From Aquibacillus rhizosphaerae (GTDB taxonomy: Bacteria > Bacillota > Bacilli > Bacillales > Amphibacillaceae), in assembly GCF_030282825.1 (NCBI RefSeq), contig NZ_JASTZU010000001.1, positions 62,001 to 126,000 of the forward strand: a DNA stretch of 64,000 bases. Direction: 5' to 3'. The position numbers were made by a program, and so were the translations under genes. Shown one piece after another: positions 8,481-17,329 of this stretch (its first letter is position 1; each line of letters begins with the position of its first letter). The notes under the pieces were generated by a model, which did not search any database, had not been told where the DNA came from, and worked only from the letters and a program-made list of their open reading frames with translations.

Positions 8481-8499
8481 GATACTTAAGATACTGATT

Positions 8500-8538
8500 C
8501 AAAGTGATAACCAGAGATAACTCTTGGTTATCACTTTG
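8500..8538 (+). terminator. Strong stem-loop between bacteriocin and exporter genes
   Basis: A 14-bp perfect stem (CAAAGTGATAACCA with TGGTTATCACTTTG), 11-base loop, followed by AGTTTTTG. It probably terminates or blocks most transcripts so that the structural gene is expressed above the downstream protease and transport genes. Confidence 0.8.
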
Positions 8539-8591
8539 AGTTTTTGAAAAGCATTGATTATAATCGCTTGAAATTCAAATGAGGTGCACCG

Positions 8592-9722
8592 ATGTCGAAC
8601 AATAATTTAATTTTTATTATCCTTGTAATTTTTTTAATAAACTTAGGAACAGCTGCAATGTTAAGAATGTATACATTAAAAAAACATAACAGAGGTTTAA
8701 GTGTTGAAAAATCTCTCTATCGTTTTCACAAACTTAAATATGGCCATTATATATTTACAGTAATTTCTTCTGCAATCATTTCTTTTATAGCAATAAAGGT
8801 TGGGGAAATTTCTATTTATTTTCTAGCAACCATTCCGTTTGTTTATGTTGTCGTTGTTTTAATTACTACTCAAGCATTTTATCATAAGGTCTACCAAGCT
8901 ATTAGAAAAACAGAAACATCTCTAATGGAAGATATATTATTCTTTATGAAAATGCTTATAGTTATGATGATTCCTAGTATTTTAATAATTGTTCTCAGAA
9001 CATATTACATTACGAATATGGAATCAAATGAATTTGTATTATATACATTACTTGTTTTAGTAATCGTGCTGTTACTAATTACATACCCCTATTTAATGCA
9101 TTTCTCCCTGAGAGCTAAACAGATAGAATCTGAGGAGAAGAAGAAAGCAATTGTAGCTTTTATAAACAAGCAGAATATCAGAAATGTTAAAGTGTATCAA
9201 TTTTCTTCCAAGCGCAGCAAGTTTGCAAATGCGATGATTATAGGTGTTTTTACAAAAAGGATTTTCATATCTGATTATTTATTAGAAAATCTCTCTACGG
9301 AAGAAACATGCTCAATTCTAGCACATGAATTAGGTCACCTTAAGAAAAAACACTTATTAATAAAGGCAATATTACTTTTTTTTGCCATCCCCTTATTTAC
9401 AGGAATTGGTTATATTTTGGATGAAATGGAAGCTTTATTTGGATTTAAGATCCCAATACCAGTGGGTGTAATCGGAATGTTAGGTAGTTTGATTGCTTAT
9501 TTAGGTTTTATATTTTTAAAGTTATCTAAAATACAAGAATATCAAGCGGATAAGTATGCACTAGACATTGGGGTAGATAAGGATGTGTATCTTGCGGCGT
9601 TAATTAAAGTAACGGAACTAAATGATTCCGTAAAATCCGTAAATAATCTAGATGAGCTCCTAGGAACCCACCCGTCATTAGAAAATAGAATAAATAGAAT
9701 AGAAGAGGCAAAGGAACTGTGA
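8592..9722 (+). CDS. M48-family membrane metalloprotease
   Basis: A 376-residue integral membrane protease. The zinc motif is HELGH (in LAHELGHLKKKH, about residues 246-257), and the third ligand is Glu in EYQADKYALD, both typical of peptidase M48 (HtpX/Ste24-like). About four membrane segments lie before the catalytic domain and two after it. Its position between the bacteriocin gene and exporter suggests peptide maturation, immunity or degradation of the leader; the substrate is unknown. RBS GAGGTG. Confidence 0.85.
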   Translation: MSNNNLIFIILVIFLINLGTAAMLRMYTLKKHNRGLSVEKSLYRFHKLKYGHYIFTVISSAIISFIAIKVGEISIYFLATIPFVYVVVVLITTQAFYHKVYQAIRKTETSLMEDILFFMKMLIVMMIPSILIIVLRTYYITNMESNEFVLYTLLVLVIVLLLITYPYLMHFSLRAKQIESEEKKKAIVAFINKQNIRNVKVYQFSSKRSKFANAMIIGVFTKRIFISDYLLENLSTEETCSILAHELGHLKKKHLLIKAILLFFAIPLFTGIGYILDEMEALFGFKIPIPVGVIGMLGSLIAYLGFIFLKLSKIQEYQADKYALDIGVDKDVYLAALIKVTELNDSVKSVNNLDELLGTHPSLENRINRIEEAKEL

Positions 9723-9779
9723 CCTTGTCTCACTAAAACAAAAAGATAGACAATAATATGATTATCGGAAGTGTACATA

Positions 9780-11987
9780 ATGATATCAAAATTATCGAGT
9801 GTTTTTAAACGCTATTATTGTATTAAACAACATGACATAAAGGATTGTGGCGCAGCTTGTCTAGCAACGATTTCAAAGCAGCATGGGCTAAAAATACCTA
9901 TATCAAAAGTACGTGAGGTCGCAGGAACCGATAAACAGGGAACAAATGTGTATGGACTTATTAAAGCAGCGGAAAAGCTGGGATTCACTGCCAAAGGAGT
10001 TAAAGGAGACAAACAAGCCTTTTTTGAAGAATTTCCACTACCTGCGATTGCTCATGTTATTGTGGAAGGATCGTTACTACATTACGTGGTCATTCACAGG
10101 GTTCGAAAAGATGAAATAGTCATTGCGGACCCGGCTGAAGGGTTAGTGAAATATACTCCGGAAGATTTTTTTGACATTTGGACAGGTGTATTAGTGTTAA
10201 TGGTCCCAACACCACAGTTTGAAAAGGGTGATGAAACAAAAGGGCTATTTCAACGTTTCTTTGGCTTGTTAAAACCACAAAAAAAACTGATTATCCACAT
10301 ATTTCTTGCTTCACTTTTATATACACTATTTGGGATATTAGGGGCTTTTTACTTCCAATTTTTATTAGATGATATTTTACCCCACAGTTTAAACAAAACC
10401 CTACATATAATCTCAATTGGCATTATCATTCTATATACATTTCAAGTAATACTTAATATGTTCAGGTCACAATTATTGCTTTACTTAGGTCAAAAGCTTG
10501 ATATAAGTCTTATGCTTGGTTACTATCATCATGTTTTGTCCTTACCTATGCATTTCTTTGGAACGAGAAAGGTGGGAGAAATTGTTGCAAGGTTTGGAGA
10601 TGCTTCGAAAGTCAGGGAAGCAATTTCAAGTGCAACTTTAACCGTATTAATTGATGTTTTAATGGTTTTTGTTGGAGGAGCTATTCTTTACGCACAGAAT
10701 GCCTATTTATTTGGTATTACTGTTATCTTGGTTCCAATTTATGCTCTAATTGTTTGGCTCTATCAAAAACCTTATGACCGAATTAACAGGACCGAAATGG
10801 AAGAAAATGCGCAGCTTACATCTTATTTGGTTGAATCGATAAATGGAATTGAAACAGTAAAAGCCTATAATGCCGAGAGAAAAACAAACATAGAAACAGA
10901 AATGCGTTTTATAAAGTTTGTTAAAACCGTATTTAAACATGGGACAATGAGTAACGTCCAAGGTTCGATTAAAACCTTTGTTGAGCTAATCGGTGGAGTC
11001 GTTATCCTTTGGATTGGAGCAACAGAAGTTTTAAAAGGAAATATGTCAGTTGGTCAATTAATTACATATAACGCGCTACTCGCTTACTTCCTTGATCCAA
11101 TTCGCAACTTGATTAATCTACAACCAACCATGTTAACGGCTGTCGTTGCTGCAGACCGTTTAGGTGATATTTTAGATTTAGACCCTGAAAAAGACCCAAG
11201 AGAAGATAGTAAAATTAACCCTGAATCATTAAGAGGAAATATAGTGGTCAAGGATCTTGATTTTCGTTATGGAACTAGAGATTGGGTATTAAGAGATATT
11301 AACTTGAAAATTAAGCAAGGTGAGAAAGTAGCGCTCGTTGGTGAAAGTGGTTCCGGTAAAACAACATTATCTAAGTTGCTCATGAATTTTTATCCGTTGG
11401 AAAAGGGTGAAATTCTTATTAAGGATTATAATATTCAGGATATTAATAGAGCTGTATTACGAGAAAAGATTGCCTATATACCTCAGGATACGTTCTTCTT
11501 CAGTGGGACGATTCGTGAGAATTTAACATTAGGTGTAGAAGACAACATAGAATTTGAAGAAATTGTACATGCGTGTCAGCATGCACGAGCGCATACATTC
11601 ATTAATCAGCTTCCATTACGATATGAAACGTTACTAGAAGAAGATGCTTCGAACTTATCAGGCGGTCAACGTCAACGGTTAGCCATTGCTCGCGCAATTT
11701 TAAAAGATCCTGATATTCTGATTATGGATGAAGCAACGAGTAATTTGGACTCATCTACAGAAAAGGCTATTTCAGAAACTATCCAAGAAATAAGCGGTGA
11801 TATTACTACGTTTGTAATTGCTCATCGACTGAGCACAATCATGAAATGTGACACGATATTAGTAATGGAAAACGGTGGAATAGTAGAGACAGGATCCCAT
11901 GATGAGCTAATGCGTCAAAAAGGTAAATACTATAATCTGTGGAAGGATCAACTTCCACCTAATGAAAATAGTGGTGATGACCAATGA
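9780..11987 (+). CDS. Peptidase-containing ABC exporter (C39 domain) for bacteriocin
   Basis: A 735-residue transporter of the LcnC/ComA-exporter type. Residues about 10-135 form a C39 peptidase with the catalytic Cys in KDCGAACL, His in LHYVVIHR and Asp in IADPAEG. A six-helix membrane domain follows (about 150-430), then the ATPase with Walker A GESGSGKTT, signature LSGGQRQR and Walker B ILIMDEATS. It cuts double-glycine leaders and exports the peptide. The start is the ATG at 9780, 8 bases after GGAAG. It overlaps the next gene by 4 bases (ATGA). Confidence 0.93.
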   Translation: MISKLSSVFKRYYCIKQHDIKDCGAACLATISKQHGLKIPISKVREVAGTDKQGTNVYGLIKAAEKLGFTAKGVKGDKQAFFEEFPLPAIAHVIVEGSLLHYVVIHRVRKDEIVIADPAEGLVKYTPEDFFDIWTGVLVLMVPTPQFEKGDETKGLFQRFFGLLKPQKKLIIHIFLASLLYTLFGILGAFYFQFLLDDILPHSLNKTLHIISIGIIILYTFQVILNMFRSQLLLYLGQKLDISLMLGYYHHVLSLPMHFFGTRKVGEIVARFGDASKVREAISSATLTVLIDVLMVFVGGAILYAQNAYLFGITVILVPIYALIVWLYQKPYDRINRTEMEENAQLTSYLVESINGIETVKAYNAERKTNIETEMRFIKFVKTVFKHGTMSNVQGSIKTFVELIGGVVILWIGATEVLKGNMSVGQLITYNALLAYFLDPIRNLINLQPTMLTAVVAADRLGDILDLDPEKDPREDSKINPESLRGNIVVKDLDFRYGTRDWVLRDINLKIKQGEKVALVGESGSGKTTLSKLLMNFYPLEKGEILIKDYNIQDINRAVLREKIAYIPQDTFFFSGTIRENLTLGVEDNIEFEEIVHACQHARAHTFINQLPLRYETLLEEDASNLSGGQRQRLAIARAILKDPDILIMDEATSNLDSSTEKAISETIQEISGDITTFVIAHRLSTIMKCDTILVMENGGIVETGSHDELMRQKGKYYNLWKDQLPPNENSGDDQ

Positions 11988-13648
11988 GGGAAGAATTAAA
12001 AAATTTAAAGGATATGAGTGATAGTAGGGAACTATTAGAAGCAAAGCCAAATCCAATTATGCCCTTATTTATTTATCTACTAATAATAGTTGTTGTTATC
12101 TCAATCGTATGGACATACTTTGGCGAAATGGATGAGGTAGTTAAAGCGAATGGTGTAGTGAGGACAAATGAGACGATTAGTTCGATTCGTACAGAAGTAC
12201 CAAGCAAGGTGGAAAGTATTGAATTTACTGAGGGCCAACAAGTTAATAAAGACGATATTCTTTTTACATTAGATCAAAGTGACCAAGAACTACAAAAGCA
12301 ACTACTTGAAGAAGAATTGACACAAGTGAAAAATAAAAAAAGTCAATTAAATACACTGAAACAAAGCATCGAATCCGGTGAAAGTCTTTTTGACGAGCAA
12401 GTACAGGATGATAATGAGGTGTATGAACGATATGTATCCTATCAAACTAGCCTCTCTTTATACCAACAAGAATTTGAAGACTCAACTATAGAAATAAATC
12501 AAAATATAGAAGAACAAAGTAACCAACGGAAGAATTTCCAGTCTAAAAAAGAAAACTCAGAAAATAAATTAGAACAGTTAGATAGACTTAAAAGAGCGAT
12601 AGAGAACAAGGAGAATCTATTTGATAACAAGGGAAATCCTTATTTTAGCCGGTTTGCTACTATTGAATTAACAATAGAACAGATGGAAGAAGATGTCGAG
12701 CAGAGTGAAAAAGCATACAATTCATTAAAGGAGCAAAAGCAAATAGAAGAAGAAAAAGAAGAAGAATTGCCTGTTGCTAAGGAACCCGAATTAGACGAAA
12801 GTCTAGAACAGGGAATAAATCAGGAAACAGAGCAAGAAGTAGAACAGACAATCGATACGGAAAGCAGTAATTCTGTCATTAAACAAGAACAAATAGAGGA
12901 ATCAAAGCGGTTGTATGAACAAGCGGAATATGAACTAGAACAATATATAAATCAAGAAATACTAAAAGTAAATAATGAAATAGAACAGGAAAAGGAAAAA
13001 TTAAATGAAATCACAACAGCGCTTGATGGAACATCCGATTACTCGGAAATGATGGATAGCCAAGAAGAGAATTACTCGGCAACATTGGAAAATTTTAAAT
13101 CAGACATGTTAGTTCAAGTTAGTAATGATATCGATGGCCTCGATCAAAGAGTTGACAAGCTAAATCAGAAACTTACCGTTTTAGAGGAACAAATACAAGA
13201 TAGTATAATGGTAGCGCCCGTGGACGGTGTGGTTCATGTACGAACGAACGTGTCAGCGGGTGATTTTTTAGAAGCTGGTACAGAAGTATTAACCATTGTT
13301 CCAGATAGTAGTGCGTCAACGTTTAAAGTTCAGTTATCTGTTTTAAACCGGGATATAGCAAATACAAGAGTGGGTGATATAGTTAATTTTAGAATTAACT
13401 CATTGCCTTACCAAGAGTATGGACTTGTTAAGGGAGAAATCACAAAAATCAGTTCCGACGCAACGATAGATCCAGAATCAGGTAGGAGTTATTATTTGGT
13501 TGAAGCCACAATGGACCAAAAAAAGCTGTTTAGTCATAAAGGAGAAGAAGCTAATATAAAAGTAGGGATGACAACCGATGCTCACATCGTTACTGACTCT
13601 AAGAAAATAATATACTATTTATTGGAAAAAATTGATCTAAGAGGATAA
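11984..13648 (+). CDS. Bacteriocin secretion accessory protein (HlyD-like)
   Basis: A 554-residue membrane-fusion-type protein. One membrane segment lies near the N-terminus (about 27-47), then a split biotinyl-lipoyl domain with a very long Glu/Gln-rich coiled coil between its halves (about 95-400). The second lipoyl half contains IMVAPVDGVVHVRT. Proteins of this type partner C39 ABC exporters such as LcnD. The acidic insertion at about 255-300 looks lineage-specific. ATGA coupling shows it is made together with the exporter. Confidence 0.9.
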   Translation: MREELKNLKDMSDSRELLEAKPNPIMPLFIYLLIIVVVISIVWTYFGEMDEVVKANGVVRTNETISSIRTEVPSKVESIEFTEGQQVNKDDILFTLDQSDQELQKQLLEEELTQVKNKKSQLNTLKQSIESGESLFDEQVQDDNEVYERYVSYQTSLSLYQQEFEDSTIEINQNIEEQSNQRKNFQSKKENSENKLEQLDRLKRAIENKENLFDNKGNPYFSRFATIELTIEQMEEDVEQSEKAYNSLKEQKQIEEEKEEELPVAKEPELDESLEQGINQETEQEVEQTIDTESSNSVIKQEQIEESKRLYEQAEYELEQYINQEILKVNNEIEQEKEKLNEITTALDGTSDYSEMMDSQEENYSATLENFKSDMLVQVSNDIDGLDQRVDKLNQKLTVLEEQIQDSIMVAPVDGVVHVRTNVSAGDFLEAGTEVLTIVPDSSASTFKVQLSVLNRDIANTRVGDIVNFRINSLPYQEYGLVKGEITKISSDATIDPESGRSYYLVEATMDQKKLFSHKGEEANIKVGMTTDAHIVTDSKKIIYYLLEKIDLRG

Positions 13649-13682
13649 ATTCAGCTGAACGGTCATATAAAAAGGTTTAATA

Positions 13683-13754
13683 AGCATATAGAGTAGACCA
13701 AAGTAGATATCATAGAAATAAATAGCATAAGCAGTTATTGAAAGTAGATATCGA
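13683..13754 (+). repeat. Short, decayed 21-bp-period array
   Basis: Four cores (GCATATA, AGTAGATAT, GCATAA, AGTAGATAT) spaced 21, 20 and 21 bases apart. It is the leftmost and most degraded member of the array family described at 15293. It has no clear head. Confidence 0.6.
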
Positions 13755-13769
13755 CTCTTGCAACAGGCA

Positions 13770-13807
13770 ATCCACCCGTAAAATATCCGTTTTACGGGTG
13801 GATTTTT
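13770..13807 (+). terminator. Terminator of the bacteriocin operon
   Basis: A 14-bp perfect stem, ATCCACCCGTAAAA with TTTTACGGGTGGAT, loop TATCCG, followed by TTTTT. Confidence 0.93.
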
Positions 13808-14025
13808 AACCTATGCTGTGGATTGATTGTCTAGCTATTAACAAATTTCAATGTTTTAAAGGTATGCACATTAGTAGTGGTATATGAGTAATTATCGGAA
13901 TTTTTTCTAAGTTTTTATATAATCAAACCAAACTATCGGTCGTGCTTATGGTCTTTCATATGGTATATTTATACTGTAATTGGAAAAATTTAATATATGA
14001 ATTAATCTTTGAAGGAGTCAAAGTA

Positions 14026-15279
14026 ATGAATCGATTAAAAGTAAGTATGATGTTAATTGTTAGTACATTTATTATGGTTGCATGCCAATCAGGGGAACCA
14101 GTAACTTTTTCTGATCCAAATCTAGAAGCGGCTATCAGAGCTGAGCTGGATCAAGCGGAAGGTGATATTACGCAGGAGGATCTTGATGGGATTACCGAGT
14201 TGAATTTATCGAGGTTAGGAATTAAAGAACTAGATGGACTTGGGACTATGGATGAATTAGAAGTGCTTTCCCTCCAGGATAATAAAATATCTGATTTTAC
14301 AGTGCTTGAAGATCTCGATAGCATTCAAGAGATTAATGTGTCGGGTAATGCCTTCCAACAAGATGACGAACAGGTTGCTTTATTAGAAAGTTTATCTGAA
14401 CAAGGAATTGAAGTAATCCAAACAAGGGAAGTCGCTGCGGTTGGAAGTAAAGATGGACCAGGCGGATTTCTCTGGAAAGTAGCCGATGAGGATACCACTA
14501 TTTATTTACAGGGAACGATTCATATTGGGACAGAAGAGTTTTATCCACTCCATGAGAAAATTGAGCAGGCATATGCTGAATCAGATGTAGTTGTACCAGA
14601 AATAGATTTAAATAATGTTGATCAGATGGAGATGCAAAAGTTAAATATGGAATTAGGTACATATCTAGATGGATCGACAATCGAGGACCACGTTTCAGAG
14701 GAATTATATACAGATTTAACAGCTACCTTAGAGGAATTTGAAGTTCCAATTGAGATGGTGGAAACGTATAAACCGTGGATTCTATCTTCAACGATACAAC
14801 AATTAATGATACAGCAACTCGGCTATATAGAGGGCGTTGACCAATATTTTTTAAACCGAGCGGCTGAGGATGGTAAAGAAGTGATTGGGCTAGAGACTGT
14901 CGAAGACCAATTACGAATTATGGCGGATAGGTCTCCGGCATTTCAAGCGGAACTTTTGCAAGAGTCACTTGTAGAAACAGAAGAGTTTGGTGAAGATATT
15001 GGCGAGCTAATTTCGATTTATAAACAAGGAGATCCGGATAAATTAGTGGAGGTACTCATGGAAGAAGAAGGTGCACCGGAAGAGAGTCCAGAAGCTAAAG
15101 TCTATATGGAAGAACTTAATGATAACCGAAATTATAAGATGGCAGATAAAGTTGTAGACTTTTTGGAAGAAGATGACCGGACATTTTTTGTGATCGTAGG
15201 TAGCTTACATTTAACACAAGAGCCACATATTAGGTCGATCTTAGAAGAAGAAGGATATGAAGTCGAGCATGTGCATTGA
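14026..15279 (+). CDS. Lipoprotein with leucine-rich repeats and a TraB/GumN domain
   Basis: A 417-residue lipoprotein. The start is the ATG at 14026 after GAAGGAG. The signal peptide ends in the lipobox IMVAC, giving a lipid-anchored mature protein. Residues about 30-125 hold two to three internalin-like leucine-rich repeats (ITELNLSRLGIKELDGL, then LEVLSLQDNKISDF). The rest is a TraB/GumN-type domain with GTIHIGTEEFYPL at its start and FFVIVGSLHL near its end. TraB-family proteins resemble metallohydrolases or pheromone-shutdown proteins, but their activity is poorly defined. The combination of LRR and TraB on one lipoprotein is unusual. It is flanked by terminators, so it is monocistronic. 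Confidence 0.8.
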   Translation: MNRLKVSMMLIVSTFIMVACQSGEPVTFSDPNLEAAIRAELDQAEGDITQEDLDGITELNLSRLGIKELDGLGTMDELEVLSLQDNKISDFTVLEDLDSIQEINVSGNAFQQDDEQVALLESLSEQGIEVIQTREVAAVGSKDGPGGFLWKVADEDTTIYLQGTIHIGTEEFYPLHEKIEQAYAESDVVVPEIDLNNVDQMEMQKLNMELGTYLDGSTIEDHVSEELYTDLTATLEEFEVPIEMVETYKPWILSSTIQQLMIQQLGYIEGVDQYFLNRAAEDGKEVIGLETVEDQLRIMADRSPAFQAELLQESLVETEEFGEDIGELISIYKQGDPDKLVEVLMEEEGAPEESPEAKVYMEELNDNRNYKMADKVVDFLEEDDRTFFVIVGSLHLTQEPHIRSILEEEGYEVEHVH

Positions 15280-15292
15280 GTTCATAGGGTGA

Positions 15293-15488
15293 AAAGCAGT
15301 TCGCTGTCGCTCCTGTTGGCAACTAGTTAAGACCGGGTTCATGGGGGAAAAGCAAATATCGTGCTTGAGTGGGCATATATGGTGTCTGGAAGTAGATAAC
15401 CGCTTAATGAAAGTAGATATCCCCCGACTAAAAGAGCATAAATCTTGGTTGAAAGTAGATATATCCGTTGTATAAGAGCATATCTCAG
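15293..15488 (+). repeat. 21-bp-period array with head (+ orientation)
   Basis: A head (GCAGTTCGCTGTCGCTCCTG, then GGCAACTAGTT) is followed by about seven units whose ATA triplets are exactly 21 bases apart by hand count. Cores alternate between GGGCATA, AGTAGATA and GAGCATA; the remaining ~13 bases per unit vary. It lies between the TraB gene and its terminator. Confidence 0.85.
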
Positions 15489-15501
15489 AATTTTCATATA
15501 A

Positions 15502-15593
15502 AAAGCAGGCTAGCAAGGTTCCGCCTCTCGAAAGTTAGAGTAGAAAACTAACTTTCGGGGGGCGGAACTCAATCGCTAACCTGCTTTTTTTCA
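15502..15593 (+). terminator. Long terminator after the TraB gene
   Basis: AAAAAGCAGG pairs with CCTGCTTTTTTT. Inside it, further pairings such as GGTTCCGCC with GGCGGAACT and CGAAAGTTAG with CTAACTTTCG form a long, nearly continuous stem ending in a T run. Confidence 0.85.
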
Positions 15594-15849
15594 TGTCATC
15601 ATGCAGCTACCGATTTGGCTTAATAATCTACAATAGTGTATAAAATAAAAACACATTTTAATCTCAAGCAATTTAATTCTAATTATGGTAAAAAATAGTT
15701 AATATAACCTAGATGAAATTAAATACTACAAACCCGGGTTTTCACTGGAAAATGTAGGGTTTCAGGAGGATAGACAAATTTACTTGGGTAAAAGATACAA
15801 AGAAGCAGCTTGCGAATACCGGTTATAAAGTACCATTTTGTTCTCATTA

Positions 15850-15985
15850 TAGAACTATTAACCCACTAAGATATATACATATTTAACCATTTGTGCCTAT
15901 TTCCAAAGACTGTAAAAAGAGGTAACTTTATGATAGCCATGTATACGAAACGAACTAATTTTTGTGTCCGTTTTTTTACACATTC
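15850..15985 (+). promoter_or_regulatory. Duplicated upstream region, copy 1
   Basis: About 135 bases that align with 29753-29891 over their whole length at an estimated two-thirds identity. The best-kept blocks are TTTAACCA, CCTATTTCCAAA and GTGTCCGT/ATGTCCGT. It lies upstream of the CpaE-like gene; copy 2 lies directly upstream of the sortase. Shared upstream sequence suggests common regulation, but I cannot name the factor. Confidence 0.6.
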
Positions 15986-16005
15986 AAAAAAATTGTTTAT
16001 GTGAG

Positions 16006-16115
16006 TCAATTTCATAATTACTTTCTTCAGTCATCTGCGAAATATATAGTTTGGAAATGGTTTTATCCAACTATATATTGTTGTAGGTGACGACAAAATT
16101 GGTATTATGAAATTG
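16006..16115 (+). repeat. Palindromic upstream element (copy B, longest)
   Basis: Arms TCAATTTCATAATTAC and GGTATTATGAAATTG enclose nested pairings: GTCATCT with AGGTGAC, and ATATATAGTTTGG with CCAACTATATAT. The right arm overlaps a spurious upstream ATG of the next gene. Copies occur at 8121, 23008 and 34135, each just ahead of a gene. Confidence 0.65.
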
Positions 16116-16154
16116 TTTATGTATATAAGTTTTAAAACTTTCTGGGAGGTTCCT

Positions 16155-17246
16155 ATGAAAAAGGTTAGTTTAATAATTGCCGATCCTGACACGAGTTATA
16201 TTGAATCTCTTGCACACTACATAAGAAATTCCGAGTTTATTTCAAAGTTTGATGTTAAATTATTTTCACATAAAGATCGTCTTGAACAGTTTTTATCAGG
16301 AGAAAAACATATCGATGTATTGCTAACCAATACGAAATTACTACCAGAAAATGTTGATCGTTTTCCGGCTGATTCGGTAATTACATTAAAAGAAAACAAA
16401 GATGATGAATATACAAAGCAAGACCTTTTTAAATATCAGCCCATTAGTAGCTTACTTTCACAGGTGCTAAGTATCCATTATGAACAAAGTGATCAAACGT
16501 TTGAAAAGGTGGTTAAAAAGGGCAATACACAGCTTATCTCTATTTATTCAGCATCAGGTGGTGCTGGTAAAACGACTGTTGCTATTAACCTAGCAAAACA
16601 GATTGCTGCACAAAACAAACGTGTTTTCTACTTGAATTTAGAGTTGATAAATTCTACGCCTTTATTGTTCAATATGGAGCAAGAATTACCATCGTCCCCG
16701 TTATTAAATCTCTTGAAGAATAAATCAGAACAACTTACTTCTAAATTAAATGAAATGAAAGCTACAGATAGAAGTACAAACATCGACTTTTTCAATGTAT
16801 TACTGAGTGGGCAAGAAATGGCTGATTTAACAGAAGATGAGATAGACTTATTAATTAAAAAATTAGTAAACTCTGGAAACTACAATTATATCATTATTGA
16901 TTTAGATAGCACGGTAAACAGTTCAGTGATAACAGCACTTAAGAAAAGTGATTACATCGTTTGGCTACTAAATAATGACATACAAAGCTTTCACAAAACG
17001 AGGTATTTGTTAGAAGAACTGCACGGAATCCTTAACGATGGAAGGTTTAGCAATAGGGTTTCTTTTGTACTCAATCGATATACAGGGAAATTAGATGTTA
17101 AACTAGCCAATTTCGGGCTAAAAATCGATGCTTTTCTACCTCTAGTTCCGCAATGGAAAGAGGTTTTATCTGGGAGTGAGATTACTTCAATTTCCGTATT
17201 TAATGAGTATATCGGCAAGTTATATCAACACCTCTCCGATCAATAA
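16155..17246 (+). CDS. CpaE-like P-loop ATPase with receiver-like N-terminus
   Basis: A 363-residue protein. Residues 1-110 resemble a receiver domain (MKKVSLIIADPDTSYIE). The C-terminal part is a MinD/ParA-type ATPase with deviant Walker A SASGGAGKTTVA and LIIDLDST-like Walker B (YIIIDLDST). This matches CpaE/TadZ, which localises Flp/Tad pilus machines. The start is the ATG at 16155 after GGGAGG; a longer reading from 16107 would begin inside the palindromic element. It heads a phospho-signalling cluster, but no tadA, tadB, tadC or prepilin gene is present in the window. Confidence 0.8.
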   Translation: MKKVSLIIADPDTSYIESLAHYIRNSEFISKFDVKLFSHKDRLEQFLSGEKHIDVLLTNTKLLPENVDRFPADSVITLKENKDDEYTKQDLFKYQPISSLLSQVLSIHYEQSDQTFEKVVKKGNTQLISIYSASGGAGKTTVAINLAKQIAAQNKRVFYLNLELINSTPLLFNMEQELPSSPLLNLLKNKSEQLTSKLNEMKATDRSTNIDFFNVLLSGQEMADLTEDEIDLLIKKLVNSGNYNYIIIDLDSTVNSSVITALKKSDYIVWLLNNDIQSFHKTRYLLEELHGILNDGRFSNRVSFVLNRYTGKLDVKLANFGLKIDAFLPLVPQWKEVLSGSEITSISVFNEYIGKLYQHLSDQ

Positions 17247-17329
17247 TCGTTGACAATTTTACCGTGGAGGAAATTCATATTTGGTTTGGTTATATTCGAA
17301 AAAGAACAATGAAGAGAGGGGGACATTTC

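Noticed and set aside
16006-16115. A known riboswitch class for the palindromic element
   Set aside because: None of the conserved blocks of classes I know (GEMM, TPP, SAM, T-box, purine, lysine) is present.
16107-16154. N-terminal extension of the CpaE-like protein from the ATG at 16107
   Set aside because: That ATG lies within the right arm of the palindromic element and has no ribosome-binding site; the ATG at 16155 follows GGGAGG.
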